Counted from the first letter of the stretch, positions 45,950 to 54,324 are shown. The stretch is 60,138 nucleotides of DNA from Ferruginibacter sp. (GCA_014379905.1 JACMKX010000052.1:1-60138), one strand, 5' to 3'. The notes: a model not told the origin generated them from the sequence alone. A program made the numbers and translations.

Positions 45950-46945
45950 TCAAAGCGTTAACAAAAATTGCATGGTATCCACGCCATCTGCGTACGAAAA
46001 CAAGCCCGGGTTCTGCGCTTCCCCAAATGCAATAGAATGCCCGTCTACTATACATTGAAGGTCGTTGTTTCCGGCTAAACGATCCCTGATTTTTTGCACA
46101 TCTTCATAATACTCAAAAAACAGATGACTGATAGGCGAAAACAATGCTTCATTCTCGGTAAGCAGTGTAGCGCTGTTGGTCATGTAATAAATGTTATTGA
46201 GCAAAATCAGCGACAACTGGTAATCAAAATTATTCTTGTATTTGTGATGGTCCCCAAAATATCCGTACCTGTCAAAAGAACGGATAAGGGCAACAAAATC
46301 GTATCCGCGGGGAACGAATAATTTGCTCACATTGCGGCAGCCCAATCCAAAGTATTGATGTATATCATCGCTGAGTTTACTGAGCTCTCCGGCAGTTTCA
46401 TTACCAGTTAACACTGCTACAGATGTGCGGTTGCGGCGGATAATGTTGGGGTACTTTGAAAAATATTGGTCAAAATAGCGGGCAGTGTTATTACTGCCTG
46501 TGGCAATATAAGCATCACACCCTTTCAGCATTTCCGAAAAAGAGATATGATCCTGGATAGTGATCTCCCATTCGTACAATTTCCTTACCAGGTGTTTCAA
46601 TAATATATCATCCTTTGCAGAAAGTTTAATGGTTTGCCCGTGCCCCGCAATAAATACTGACAAAAAATCATGAAAACCGACCAGTGGAATATTTCCAGCC
46701 ATTACAATTCCAACATTCTTTGGGCTGATATTATCATCTATGTGATAGTGAGCGGCCCACTGTTTCAGTAAATTTTTACTTAAAAAATTATCAGCAATTT
46801 TATGGCAGGCCAGGTCAATAAATTCAGGTGTAAACCAACCATTTTTGTAATAAGCCTGCTGTTTTGCCTGCTGCCAATCTTCCTCATTACTTTTTAAATA
46901 TATGCCCAGCCTGTACATTAAATCAATTCTTGCTTGTAAATTCAT
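45950..46945 (-). CDS. LuxC-like acyl-CoA reductase
   Basis: 331 residues from ATG 46945 (MNLQARIDLM); the in-frame ATG at 46969 lies within the -7 box. The pattern fits the LuxC/acyl-CoA reductase family (PF05893): NVGIVMAGNIPLVGFHDF at 77-94, DAYIATGSNNTARYF, RRNRTSVAVLTG, and GLGCRNVSKLF with the probable catalytic C203. It would reduce an acyl-CoA (or related acyl thioester) to aldehyde with NAD(P)H. No luciferase or other lux genes are present, so bioluminescence is not implied. It is divergent from a ferredoxin gene, an arrangement I recall from other Bacteroidota. The lipid partner is unknown. Confidence 0.85.
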   Translation of the reverse strand: MNLQARIDLMYRLGIYLKSNEEDWQQAKQQAYYKNGWFTPEFIDLACHKIADNFLSKNLLKQWAAHYHIDDNISPKNVGIVMAGNIPLVGFHDFLSVFIAGHGQTIKLSAKDDILLKHLVRKLYEWEITIQDHISFSEMLKGCDAYIATGSNNTARYFDQYFSKYPNIIRRNRTSVAVLTGNETAGELSKLSDDIHQYFGLGCRNVSKLFVPRGYDFVALIRSFDRYGYFGDHHKYKNNFDYQLSLILLNNIYYMTNSATLLTENEALFSPISHLFFEYYEDVQKIRDRLAGNNDLQCIVDGHSIAFGEAQNPGLFSYADGVDTMQFLLTL

Positions 46946-46964
46946 CGCTATCTTATTAAATTGC
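46933..46964 (+). promoter_or_regulatory. Ferredoxin promoter overlapping the luxC start
   Basis: CTTG (46933-46936), 20 nt, TAAATTGC (46957-46964). The -7 is identical to that of the polyprenyl synthase promoter. Predicted start near 46968, leader about 13 nt. The -33 box lies inside the first codons of the divergent reductase gene. Confidence 0.45.
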
Positions 46965-46966
46965 AT

Positions 46967-46998
46967 CAAAATTATGATAGATGGCTATAAAGATCACA
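46967..46998 (-). promoter_or_regulatory. luxC-like gene promoter overlapping the ferredoxin start
   Basis: On the minus strand TGTG (46998-46995), 20 nt, TAATTTTG (46974-46967), a perfect -7. The -33 box lies in the first codons of the ferredoxin gene. It predicts a leader of about 15 nt to ATG 46945. Confidence 0.5.
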
Positions 46999-47328
46999 GA
47001 TGAATGTATTAATTGCGGGGCTTGTGAACCCGAATGTCCTAATAATGCAATTTATGAAGGCGGCGTAGAATGGGCAATATCCGATGGCACCAGTATTAAA
47101 GGCTCTTATACATTGATGGATGGTACGGTTGTTGATTCTGACAAAAGGAATTCGCCTGTAGCATTTGACACCTATTATATAACTCCGAATAAATGTACAG
47201 AGTGCCAGGGATTTCACGAAGAGCCACAATGTGCTGCTGTATGCCCGGTAGACTGTTGCGTTCCGGATGAGGATTATAAGGAAACAGTGGCCGAATTAAT
47301 GGCGAAGAAAGAGAAATTGCACGTTTAA
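46981..47328 (+). CDS. 4Fe-4S dicluster ferredoxin
   Basis: 115 residues. The first cluster motif is C9-C12-C15-C19 ([12 protein letters not shown]); the second is C72-C75-C84-C88 ([20 protein letters not shown]), with the longer spacing between its second and third cysteines seen in this family, plus extra C92-C93. It is a small soluble electron carrier with two [4Fe-4S] clusters. Divergent from the LuxC-like reductase with overlapping promoters, which suggests coordinated or mutually exclusive expression. The redox partner is unknown. A strong terminator follows. Confidence 0.93.
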   Translation: MAIKITDECINCGACEPECPNNAIYEGGVEWAISDGTSIKGSYTLMDGTVVDSDKRNSPVAFDTYYITPNKCTECQGFHEEPQCAAVCPVDCCVPDEDYKETVAELMAKKEKLHV

Positions 47329-47388
47329 CTTTTTTAGTATCCAGCCTCTGGCGGGATTAAACAGGCAGGTGATATTTCCTGCACACAT

Positions 47389-47422
47389 GGCGAGAGTATT
47401 ACTACAATACTTTCGCCTTTTT
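47389..47422 (+). terminator. Ferredoxin gene terminator
   Basis: GGCGAGAGTATT pairs with AATACTTTCGCC (12 pairs, one G-U) around ACTAC, followed by TTTTT. It covers upstream in-frame Met codons of the next gene and so favours its start at 47462. Confidence 0.85.
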
Positions 47423-47461
47423 GCTATAAACGAATGTATTTTAATTTATTATCTTGCCGGT

Positions 47462-47935
47462 ATGATGAAATGGAGTTTTATTATTTTATGGTTAGCAGCA
47501 CCTGGCTGCCAGCAACCAGAAAAAAATCAACCTAGTGCAGTTAATGAAAAAATAGCATTGATGAAAACAGACCAGGCTTTTTCCGAAATGAGCGTGGCTA
47601 AAGGTATGAAACAAGCTTTTATTGAATATATTGATAGCAACGGTGTTTTATTAAAACCGGGTCATTTACCCATTGTTGGTGCCAATGCCATAGATTTTTT
47701 AATTCAACAAAATGACACAGGTTATACCCTTAACTGGCAACCGCAAAATGCATTTGTATCTCAATCTGCCGACCTGGGTTACACGTACGGGGTTTTTGCA
47801 CTGCAACCAACCACTATTGATACCATTATCTATGGTACTTATGTGAGTATATGGAAAAAGCAGGGAGATGGTAAATGGAAGTTTGTACTGGAGAGCGGCA
47901 ATGAAGGTATTGATTCAACTGATTCTGAATATTAA
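47462..47935 (+). CDS. Small putative lipoprotein with SnoaL/DUF4440-like fold
   Basis: 157 residues from ATG 47462 (MMKWSFIILWLAAPGCQQ), giving a short signal ending in a slightly unusual lipobox (APGC, with proline at -2). The body (SEMSVAKGMKQAFIEYIDSN, DLGYTYGVFAL, WKKQGDGKWKFVLESGN) has the helix-strand pattern and the closing W-K-FVLE strand of the NTF2-like DUF4440/SnoaL fold. No catalytic residues can be named. It ends 62 bp before ddl, so the two may be co-transcribed. Confidence 0.7.
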   Translation: MMKWSFIILWLAAPGCQQPEKNQPSAVNEKIALMKTDQAFSEMSVAKGMKQAFIEYIDSNGVLLKPGHLPIVGANAIDFLIQQNDTGYTLNWQPQNAFVSQSADLGYTYGVFALQPTTIDTIIYGTYVSIWKKQGDGKWKFVLESGNEGIDSTDSEY

Positions 47936-47997
47936 AGTTTTTCTAAGAAATCCTTCAACTGATTTTTTGTTTCTTTGGCATAAATTGAACAACTACT

Positions 47998-48993
47998 ATG
48001 AAGAAAAATATTGCGCTTATAACAGGAGGGTATTCCGGTGAAGCGGTTATTTCTTATAAAAGTGCGGAAACCATTTATAATAACACAGATAGGGAAAAAT
48101 GGAATGTATACCTGGTAGATATTCACCCGGATGGTTGGTTTCATAAAGCAGACAATGGCGACAAATTTCCTATTGACAAAAATGATTTCAGCATTACCAT
48201 TGATGCAAAAAAAATAAATTTTGATGCGGTGCTCGTTGGCCTGCATGGAACGCCTGGTGAAGATGGAAAACTGCAGGGTTATTTTGATTGCCTTCATATC
48301 CCATATACCTCCTGCGATGCAGCAACATCTGCGCTCACTTTTAATAAAAGATATACTGTTGCAGTAGCAGCATTTGCCGGTATCCCGGTAGCAAAAAGTT
48401 TACACCTGTTCAAAGGCGATGGAACTAACGCTGTGCAAATAGCCAACCAGCTAAAGCTGCCTGTATTTGTAAAGCCCAATAACGGCGGCAGCAGCATTGG
48501 CATGAGCAAAGTAAATGAGGCATCAAATTTGGAAGCTGCAGTGGCAAAAGCATTCAAAGAAGATGACCAGGTACTGGTAGAAGAATTTATTAAGGGAAGA
48601 GAGTTTACGATTGGTGTATTTAAATCCAAAGGAAATATTATAGCATTACCCATTACAGAGATCATTTCTAAAAATGAATTCTTCGATTTTGAAGCAAAGT
48701 ATGAAGGCGCCAGTGAAGAAATTACACCTGCACCAGTAGACGAAGCAACAGCAGATAAAGTAAGAGATACAGCAAGAAAAGCCTATGCTTTGTTTAATTG
48801 CAAAGGTGTGGTGCGGATAGATTTTATTCATGATGAAGAGAGCGGCGAACCCTGTTTACTGGAAATTAATACTGTGCCGGGGCAAAGTGCCGCCAGCCTT
48901 GTACCACAACAGGTAATAGCTATGGGTTGGAGTTTAAAAGAATTTTATTCTGCCCTTATTGAAGAATGTTTTATACAACAACCCACATTATAA
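47998..48993 (+). CDS. ddl: D-alanine--D-alanine ligase
   Basis: 331 residues. ATP-grasp signatures: LHGTPGEDGKLQGYFD, VKPNNGGSSIGMSKV, EEFIKGREFTIGVF and LEINTVPGQSAASLVPQQ. It joins two D-alanines for the peptidoglycan stem peptide, in the cytoplasm. It starts a likely operon with a PASTA protein (14 bp gap) and a rhodanese. Confidence 0.96.
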   Translation: MKKNIALITGGYSGEAVISYKSAETIYNNTDREKWNVYLVDIHPDGWFHKADNGDKFPIDKNDFSITIDAKKINFDAVLVGLHGTPGEDGKLQGYFDCLHIPYTSCDAATSALTFNKRYTVAVAAFAGIPVAKSLHLFKGDGTNAVQIANQLKLPVFVKPNNGGSSIGMSKVNEASNLEAAVAKAFKEDDQVLVEEFIKGREFTIGVFKSKGNIIALPITEIISKNEFFDFEAKYEGASEEITPAPVDEATADKVRDTARKAYALFNCKGVVRIDFIHDEESGEPCLLEINTVPGQSAASLVPQQVIAMGWSLKEFYSALIEECFIQQPTL

Positions 48994-49007
48994 ACTAATT
49001 ATTCCTG

Positions 49008-49823
49008 ATGTTTAAATTCATCACTCACCGCCCTTTTTGGGTAAATCTGTTAGCCATCATCCTGTTGGTCTTTATCGTTATATACCTGCTGCTTAAAATG
49101 CTGGGTGGTATTACCAATCATGGAGCGTACCTGACAGTTCCATCTGTAGTGGGTAAAAAAACAGCCGATGCTATCAAATTCCTGGAAGCAAAAGGATTTG
49201 ATGTGGAGATACAGGATTCTGTTTATACCGATACAGCAAAAATGGGCATTGTTTTAAAACAACTGCCCGATCCAAACAGTACGGTAAAAATAAACAGGGT
49301 TGTATATCTTACCGTTAACAGGTTAACATTGCCACTGGTTGATATGCCTTCGCTGCAAGGCAAAACATTGAACTATGCTCTGGAAATATTAAAAAGAAGT
49401 CACCTTGTTTTAGGCGATACCGTATTTAAGCCCAGCTTTATGATGGGTTCTGTTTTGGAACAAAGCTATAAGGGTGGCGCTATCTTGTCGGGAGCAAAAC
49501 TTCCCTGGGGAAGCAGGGTAGACCTGGTAGTAGGAAGCGGGTTATCTGAAGAACGTTTCCTGGTACCCGATCTTATAGGCCTGACTTTGGAGCAGGCTAA
49601 AGCGCTTTTAGAAGAGAAAGGAATTATGCTTGCAGGAACAATAGCCGATCCTGGCGTAGCCGATACCTCAGCAGCATTTGTATACAAGCAATTGCCGCCA
49701 AGGTTTACAGAAGACAGGCAGGCTGTATTCATAAGTTCCGGCCAGGTGATGGATGTGTGGGTTTCAAAAGAGATGAAAGTACTTAAAGATTCAACCAGCG
49801 CACAGCCTGATGATCGTGAATAA
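49008..49823 (+). CDS. Membrane-anchored PASTA-domain protein without kinase
   Basis: 271 residues. A short cytoplasmic tail, one TM helix at about 13-33, then three extracytoplasmic PASTA domains: about 40-108 (LTVPSVVGKKTADAIKFLEA), 109-182 (PSLQGKTLNYALEIL) and 183-255 (VPDLIGLTLEQAKALLEEKG). PASTA domains bind peptidoglycan fragments in Ser/Thr kinases and PBPs, but here no enzymatic domain is attached. Its place 14 bp after ddl suggests a wall-synthesis sensor or scaffold in the periplasm. Confidence 0.88.
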   Translation: MFKFITHRPFWVNLLAIILLVFIVIYLLLKMLGGITNHGAYLTVPSVVGKKTADAIKFLEAKGFDVEIQDSVYTDTAKMGIVLKQLPDPNSTVKINRVVYLTVNRLTLPLVDMPSLQGKTLNYALEILKRSHLVLGDTVFKPSFMMGSVLEQSYKGGAILSGAKLPWGSRVDLVVGSGLSEERFLVPDLIGLTLEQAKALLEEKGIMLAGTIADPGVADTSAAFVYKQLPPRFTEDRQAVFISSGQVMDVWVSKEMKVLKDSTSAQPDDRE

Positions 49824-49841
49824 TTAAAATAAATTGATACA

Positions 49842-50150
49842 ATGACAAACATTACTGCCGAAGAAGTAAAACAAAGATTGGATGCAGGTGAAGCTATTCA
49901 CCTGGTAGACGTAAGAGAACCGGATGAACATGCCGCTTTTAATATTGGTGGTTTATTTATTCCGCTCGGAAAAATTCAAACCATGCAAACAGATGAAATT
50001 GATGACTTGAAAAATGAAGAAGTGATCTTCTATTGCCGCAGTGGTAACCGAAGCGGGCAGGCATGCCTGGTATTGGAAACCATGGGCTTTACCAATGTAA
50101 AAAACCTGGTGGGCGGAATGCTTGACTGGCAGGCGAAGTTTCCAGGCTAG
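49842..50150 (+). CDS. Single-domain rhodanese-like protein
   Basis: 102 residues, cytoplasmic. LVDVREPDEHAAFNIGG at 21-37 and the active-site loop YCRSGNRSGQA with C65 are intact, so sulfur transfer is possible. It lies 18 bp after the PASTA gene and is probably the last gene of that operon; a functional tie to wall synthesis is not evident. Confidence 0.92.
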   Translation: MTNITAEEVKQRLDAGEAIHLVDVREPDEHAAFNIGGLFIPLGKIQTMQTDEIDDLKNEEVIFYCRSGNRSGQACLVLETMGFTNVKNLVGGMLDWQAKFPG

Positions 50151-50153
50151 TAT

Positions 50154-50192
50154 CGGGTCGGGGACCGGCGGTCAGACGGGCAAAAATATATG
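50154..50192. repeat. Dispersed repeat in a convergent gap, copy 2
   Basis: Similar to 34799-34834: GTCGGG, GACCGGCGGTCAGACGGG, then AAAAATATA. It starts 3 bp after the rhodanese stop. Confidence 0.5.
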
Positions 50193-50246
50193 TCATTGGT
50201 CAATCGTCAGAAGTCAATTCTATGAATCAAGGACGTTTGACCAATG
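50192..50246. terminator. Possible long-loop hairpin between convergent genes
   Basis: GTCATTGGTCAA and TTGACCAATGAC are perfect 12-bp inverted repeats with a loop of about 30 nt; T-rich sequence follows. It may terminate the ddl operon or the convergent TonB gene. The T-tail is interrupted. Confidence 0.45.
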
Positions 50247-50258
50247 ACTTTCTTATTT

Positions 50259-52409
50259 CTACAACTTAATATTGATCCCCAGCACCCAGTTAACCGGCGC
50301 CATTGGAAAATAGTAATTTTCTGTAGCCAGCTCCCCGCCATAGATATAACTAAACGTATAACCATTAGGCTCATATTTTTTAGAGAAAATATTATTTACC
50401 TGCAGGAACATGGATGCATATTTTTTCCATTCATAACTTGCTCTTATATCCTGTGTGTAAAAGCCGTCCAGGCTGCGGCTTTTTTGCTGCGTATTGTCCA
50501 GGTATTGACGGCTAACATATTTTCCCATTAAATTTAATGCGGTTCTTTTTGCCGGTATAATATTAATGCTATATGCCCCGGTTAAAGAAGGGGAGAAAGC
50601 AATATCGGGTTTTTTATAAAAATTGGTTTGTTGCCCGCCGCTATCATAATCATCAATGAATTCTGTAAAATCCTTCACTTTATTCCTGCTCAATGTAAGG
50701 TTGGCATTGGCCGACAACCATTTGTTTATCTGCCCGCCGCCCTGTAGTTCAATACCTGCCCGGTAGCTTTTATCAATATTAGTGCGGGTATAAGCTCCAA
50801 CGTCATTTACTTCCCCGGTCAGCACCAACTGGTCTTTATAATTCATAAAATAAAAATTGATACCCCAGTTGGCTTTGCCGGTTTTGTATTCAAGGCCAGC
50901 TTCATAGTCATCCAGTTTTTCGGGTTGAGCAAGTCGCATGGTGCTGGTTTCAAAATCGTCCCTGTTGGGTTCTTTGGTTGCGCGACCGTAGGAAATATAA
51001 GCCTGCATATTTTTCCAGCTATAGGTAAGTCCGGCTTTTGGATTAAAAAAAGTATATTTTTTATCTACCATCAAACCCGGATTATCTCTAAAGCCATTGA
51101 TGGAATAATTTGCTTTACGAACCTGCAGATCGATAAAGGTTTGCCAGTGTTTCCCTAATTCCTCCGTCCATTTGGTATAAAAAGAATAATCCTTTTTTAC
51201 AGCATCGTTATCGTACCATTTATGATTGATGGGAACTGCCTGCTGCAGTGCTGCTTTTATAACTTTCCCAAAATGATCGCCATCGTATTGCGTAATGCCG
51301 CCACCAACGATCACTTGTCTGTTACTGCTATTGTATTGAGCAGAAAAGATACTGCCGTAAAAATAATTGTCAAGATGCAGTTGTCGTATGAGATCGGTTG
51401 CTGTTATGATATTTCCATTGTCATTATAATCAGGCAGTCCGTATGCGTCCAGCGATTCACCGGCTTTGTATTGTTCATAATAACCTTTGCCCCTGGTAAG
51501 AAAGGCTGCCAGATTGGCTTTCCAGCGGTTTGTAAATTTATGGTTGTAAAATAACTGGTAATGTGTTTGCCTGTAATTGTCTGTTTCATTATTGTAAGGT
51601 TGCCCCGGCGCTTCAGTTCCGGCGCTGTTATAGCGACGGTTTGTTTTTAGTGTAGCCGCGTCAATGCCATTCCATGCCTGGTAAGTTTTTTCTTTGCCGG
51701 TAAATACATTTAACCTTAAAGAATTTTTTGCAGCAATATAAGCAGCGCTTCCATAAAAAGATTCAAGCCTTGTGCTTGCCCTGTCAATGTATCCGTCGCT
51801 TCTTATCTGGCTCATTCTTCCATCCAGCGTAAAATGTTTTCCCAATAAACCACTACTGAATTTCAGCGTATTTTTAAAGGAATAAAAACTTCCCACGGTG
51901 CTGCTCAGTTCCAACGATTGCTTAGTGTTCACCTCATTGGTGGAAAGATTTACACTTCCTCCAAATGAGCCTACACCATTGGTACTTGTACCTACTCCTC
52001 TCTGTATTTGTATGCTGCCCGCCGAAGAAGAAATATCAGGGATGTTTACCAAAAAGCTTCCCTGGCTTTCGGCATCATTAAAAGGAATGCCATTAAGGGT
52101 AAGGTTGATGCGGGTGGCATCGGTGCCACGAATGCGCAGGCCGGTATAGCCAATGCCATTACCTGCATCGGAGTTAGCAACGACCGAAGGCGTTTGATTT
52201 AAAATAAAGGGCAGGTCCTGGCCAATATTGTTTTGCTCAATTTGTTGCCTGCTGAGGTTGGTTTTTGCAACAGGTGTTTTGTCTCCCGCTCTTACAGTGT
52301 TTATTTCAACAGGCTGTAAAAAGCTGGTATCGTTAAAACCGGGGATAGTTTGAGCACGCAAGGGCACAGCAAGGATCAACAGGATTAGTCCTGAAAATAA
52401 ATTTTTCAT
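50259..52409 (-). CDS. TonB-dependent receptor under TPP riboswitch control (probable thiamine-type importer)
   Basis: 716 residues. Signal peptide 1-19 (ending LRA), then a plug domain at about 40-165 (LPFILNQTPSVVANSDAGNG, LRIRGTDATRINLTLNGIPF, QIQRGVGTSTNGVGSFGGSV) and a 22-strand-type barrel ending in NWVLGINIKL. A TPP riboswitch in its leader (52460-52540) means it should be shut off when thiamine diphosphate is plentiful, so its ligand is most likely thiamine or a precursor. Riboswitch-controlled TonB receptors for thiamine have been predicted in Bacteroidota. No inner-membrane transporter or thi gene follows. Confidence 0.93.
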   Translation of the reverse strand: MKNLFSGLILLILAVPLRAQTIPGFNDTSFLQPVEINTVRAGDKTPVAKTNLSRQQIEQNNIGQDLPFILNQTPSVVANSDAGNGIGYTGLRIRGTDATRINLTLNGIPFNDAESQGSFLVNIPDISSSAGSIQIQRGVGTSTNGVGSFGGSVNLSTNEVNTKQSLELSSTVGSFYSFKNTLKFSSGLLGKHFTLDGRMSQIRSDGYIDRASTRLESFYGSAAYIAAKNSLRLNVFTGKEKTYQAWNGIDAATLKTNRRYNSAGTEAPGQPYNNETDNYRQTHYQLFYNHKFTNRWKANLAAFLTRGKGYYEQYKAGESLDAYGLPDYNDNGNIITATDLIRQLHLDNYFYGSIFSAQYNSSNRQVIVGGGITQYDGDHFGKVIKAALQQAVPINHKWYDNDAVKKDYSFYTKWTEELGKHWQTFIDLQVRKANYSINGFRDNPGLMVDKKYTFFNPKAGLTYSWKNMQAYISYGRATKEPNRDDFETSTMRLAQPEKLDDYEAGLEYKTGKANWGINFYFMNYKDQLVLTGEVNDVGAYTRTNIDKSYRAGIELQGGGQINKWLSANANLTLSRNKVKDFTEFIDDYDSGGQQTNFYKKPDIAFSPSLTGAYSINIIPAKRTALNLMGKYVSRQYLDNTQQKSRSLDGFYTQDIRASYEWKKYASMFLQVNNIFSKKYEPNGYTFSYIYGGELATENYYFPMAPVNWVLGINIKL

Positions 52410-52459
52410 ATTAATAATTTATGCTGAATATCCAGGGATGCCCACCGATGACGTACAAT

Positions 52460-52540
52460 TTAAACTCCCTTCGCAGGCATTATCCTGTGCAGGTTATCGG
52501 GTATTATCTCAGCCTCTTGCGAAGCACCCCGGAAATTCAG
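52460..52540 (-). ncRNA. TPP (thiamine diphosphate) riboswitch
   Basis: On the minus strand the core runs GGGGTGC (52530-52524), GGCTGAGA, ATACCC, ACCTG, CAGGATAATGCCTGCGAAGG and GGAG (to 52465). These are the conserved blocks of the THI element in order, including the CTGAGA pyrimidine-sensing loop and the TAATGCC/GCGAAGGGA side that binds the diphosphate. The ATG lies about 55 nt downstream. The expression platform was not resolved. Confidence 0.95.
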
Positions 52541-52561
52541 TCGTTTGTAAAAGATCAGACA

Positions 52562-52569
52562 CAAAGTTA
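52562..52569 (-). promoter_or_regulatory. -7 element (TAACTTTG) for the TPP riboswitch transcript
   Basis: A perfect TAnnTTTG on the minus strand, about 30 nt before the aptamer. The -33 position is T/A-rich without TTTG. Confidence 0.45.
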
Positions 52570-52729
52570 AAGAGGAAGCGGGAATAAAATTTTATTTTTT
52601 TTGTAACAAAACAACCTGGTTAGCCGTAAAAGCTAATAAGTATAGCCATGAAATTAATTTGAAGAGTAAAAAATATTTTTTCAAACTGATTTTTATGGAC
52701 CATTTTAAAAACAAATAAAAAGCCATCAA

Positions 52730-53449
52730 ATGAAGTCTTTATTAACAACAGTAGCCTTATTCGTTGCCTTAATTGCAACAGCACAAACAAAAACCTATAA
52801 CGATGCCAATGCTAAAACAAGAACTTTATCCGGTTCATTTACAAAGATATCTGTAGCAAGCGGAGTAGAACTGTATCTTACGCAGGGAAGTGAAAATGCG
52901 CTGGCCGTGAGTGTATCAGAGGAGAAATATGAAGAAAAATTTAAAACCGAAATTGAAGATGGTACCTTAAAGATCTGGTATGATAATAAAAATTGGTCTA
53001 ATGGAGATAAGAACAGGAAATTAAAAGCTTATGTTTCCTATAAAACCCTTGAAGCATTAACCTGCTCTTCGGGCTCCAATACAAAACTTACCAATACCCT
53101 TACCACCGGCAACCTGGCCCTGAATTTTTCGAGTGGTTGTGTTTTTGCCGGAGAAATAAGTGCTGCAGAAGTTAGCAGTGTAGCCAGCAGCGGAGCGATG
53201 ATAAAAATTTCGGGTAAGGTGGATAAATTAAAAGTGAGTGCCAGCAGCGGTGCTAATTTTAAAGGAGCAGGTTTGGCTACGGCGTATTGTACCGCATCTG
53301 CCAATAGTGGAGGAAGCGTAAGTATTGAAGTGCAAAAAGAATTAAATGCATCTGCCAACAGTGGTGGCGATATCAGGTATACCGGCGCAGCTGTTTTAAA
53401 TAAAGGTTCCATTAACAGTGGCGGCAGCGTAAAACAAGGTTCAAAATAA
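52730..53449 (+). CDS. Head GIN-domain (DUF2807) protein, paralog 1
   Basis: 239 residues with a signal peptide (MKSLLTTVALFVALIATA). The GIN/DUF2807 fold starts at GSFTKISVASGVELYLTQGS. The second half is a beta-helix with a turn motif at regular spacing: SSGSNTKL, SSGCVFAG, SSGAMIKI, SSGANFKG, NSGGSVSI, NSGGDIRY, NSGGSVKQ. Function is unknown; the family is common on Bacteroidota envelopes. It is followed after 4 bp by a paralog, so the pair is an operon made by tandem duplication. Confidence 0.85.
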   Translation: MKSLLTTVALFVALIATAQTKTYNDANAKTRTLSGSFTKISVASGVELYLTQGSENALAVSVSEEKYEEKFKTEIEDGTLKIWYDNKNWSNGDKNRKLKAYVSYKTLEALTCSSGSNTKLTNTLTTGNLALNFSSGCVFAGEISAAEVSSVASSGAMIKISGKVDKLKVSASSGANFKGAGLATAYCTASANSGGSVSIEVQKELNASANSGGDIRYTGAAVLNKGSINSGGSVKQGSK

Positions 53450-53453
53450 AAAA

Positions 53454-54170
53454 ATGAGAAAAATAATTGCTATGTCATCGTTGATCCTGTGCAGCCTTAT
53501 GTCGGTTGCACAGGATCAACTGATTGTTGACCCTAATGCCCAATTGCGGACACTTACCGGTTCTTTTAATAAAATAAAAGTGTCTCATGCTATAAAAGTA
53601 ATCATCACGCAAAGCGATACTGAAAGTATTGCAGTGAGTGCCAATGATGAAAAATACATGGATGATATTGTTACAGAATTGCAGGGCAGTACCCTCGTAA
53701 TAAAATCAAAAGGCAATAGCTGGACCGGCAGAAGTAACCGTCAGCTGAAAGTATATATTTCATTTAATAAGCTGGAAGAAGTAGAAGTGTCGGGGGCATC
53801 AGATGTAATAACGGTAGGCGCTATTAAACAACCGTCTTTAAAAATTGATGTTTCGGGAGCAAGCGTTTTTAAGGCAGAGGTAGAGGTAAAAACAGTATCA
53901 CTGGACATGAGCGGTGCAAGCAAGCTGGTATTAATGGGGATGGCAGATGTTTTAAAAGCAGATTGCAGCGGTGCCAGCGATTTAGAAGCGTTTGGCTTGA
54001 CGGTGGAAGTGGCAAACCTTGATGTATCCGGCGCGTCGGATATAGAAATAAATGTGAGTAAGGATATTAAGGCAGAAGCTTCCGGTGCAAGTAGTATACG
54101 TTATAAAGGAACTGCATCTGTAACTAATGTGAAAACCAGCGGTGCAAGCAGTATCAAAAAGAAAGAGTAG
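53454..54170 (+). CDS. Head GIN-domain (DUF2807) protein, paralog 2
   Basis: 238 residues with a signal peptide (MRKIIAMSSLILCSLMSVA). It starts with GSFNKIKVSHAIKVIITQSD, parallel to paralog 1, and its beta-helix turns read SGAS throughout (VSGASDVI, VSGASVFK, MSGASKLV, CSGASDLE, VSGASDIE, ASGASSIR, TSGASSIK). Compared with paralog 1, the turn motif has changed from SSG/NSGG to SGAS, while length and order are kept. No terminator was seen directly after it. Confidence 0.85.
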   Translation: MRKIIAMSSLILCSLMSVAQDQLIVDPNAQLRTLTGSFNKIKVSHAIKVIITQSDTESIAVSANDEKYMDDIVTELQGSTLVIKSKGNSWTGRSNRQLKVYISFNKLEEVEVSGASDVITVGAIKQPSLKIDVSGASVFKAEVEVKTVSLDMSGASKLVLMGMADVLKADCSGASDLEAFGLTVEVANLDVSGASDIEINVSKDIKAEASGASSIRYKGTASVTNVKTSGASSIKKKE

Positions 54171-54198
54171 AAATTCTTTCCATTATAATTGAATTTCT

Positions 54199-54230
54199 TT
54201 TGGCAGCGAAGGCCTTTCCCTGTATATTTG
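54199..54230 (+). promoter_or_regulatory. Consensus promoter of the initiator tRNA gene
   Basis: TTTG (54199-54202), 20 nt, TATATTTG (54223-54230): both boxes perfect and the spacer equal to that of the OmpA-like promoter. The predicted start is about 54234, the first nucleotide of the tRNA. Confidence 0.7.
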
Positions 54231-54233
54231 CAC

Positions 54234-54305
<72 letters not shown>

Positions 54306-54324
54306 CTAATACAATAAAAATAGG

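Noticed and set aside
45950..46945. Bioluminescence (lux) operon
   Set aside because: Only a LuxC-like reductase is present; no luciferase, luxD or luxE genes occur, and the family is common without light production.
50154..50246. Attachment site or integrated element end near the ddl operon
   Set aside because: There are inverted and dispersed repeats but no integrase, tRNA fragment or change in gene content around them.
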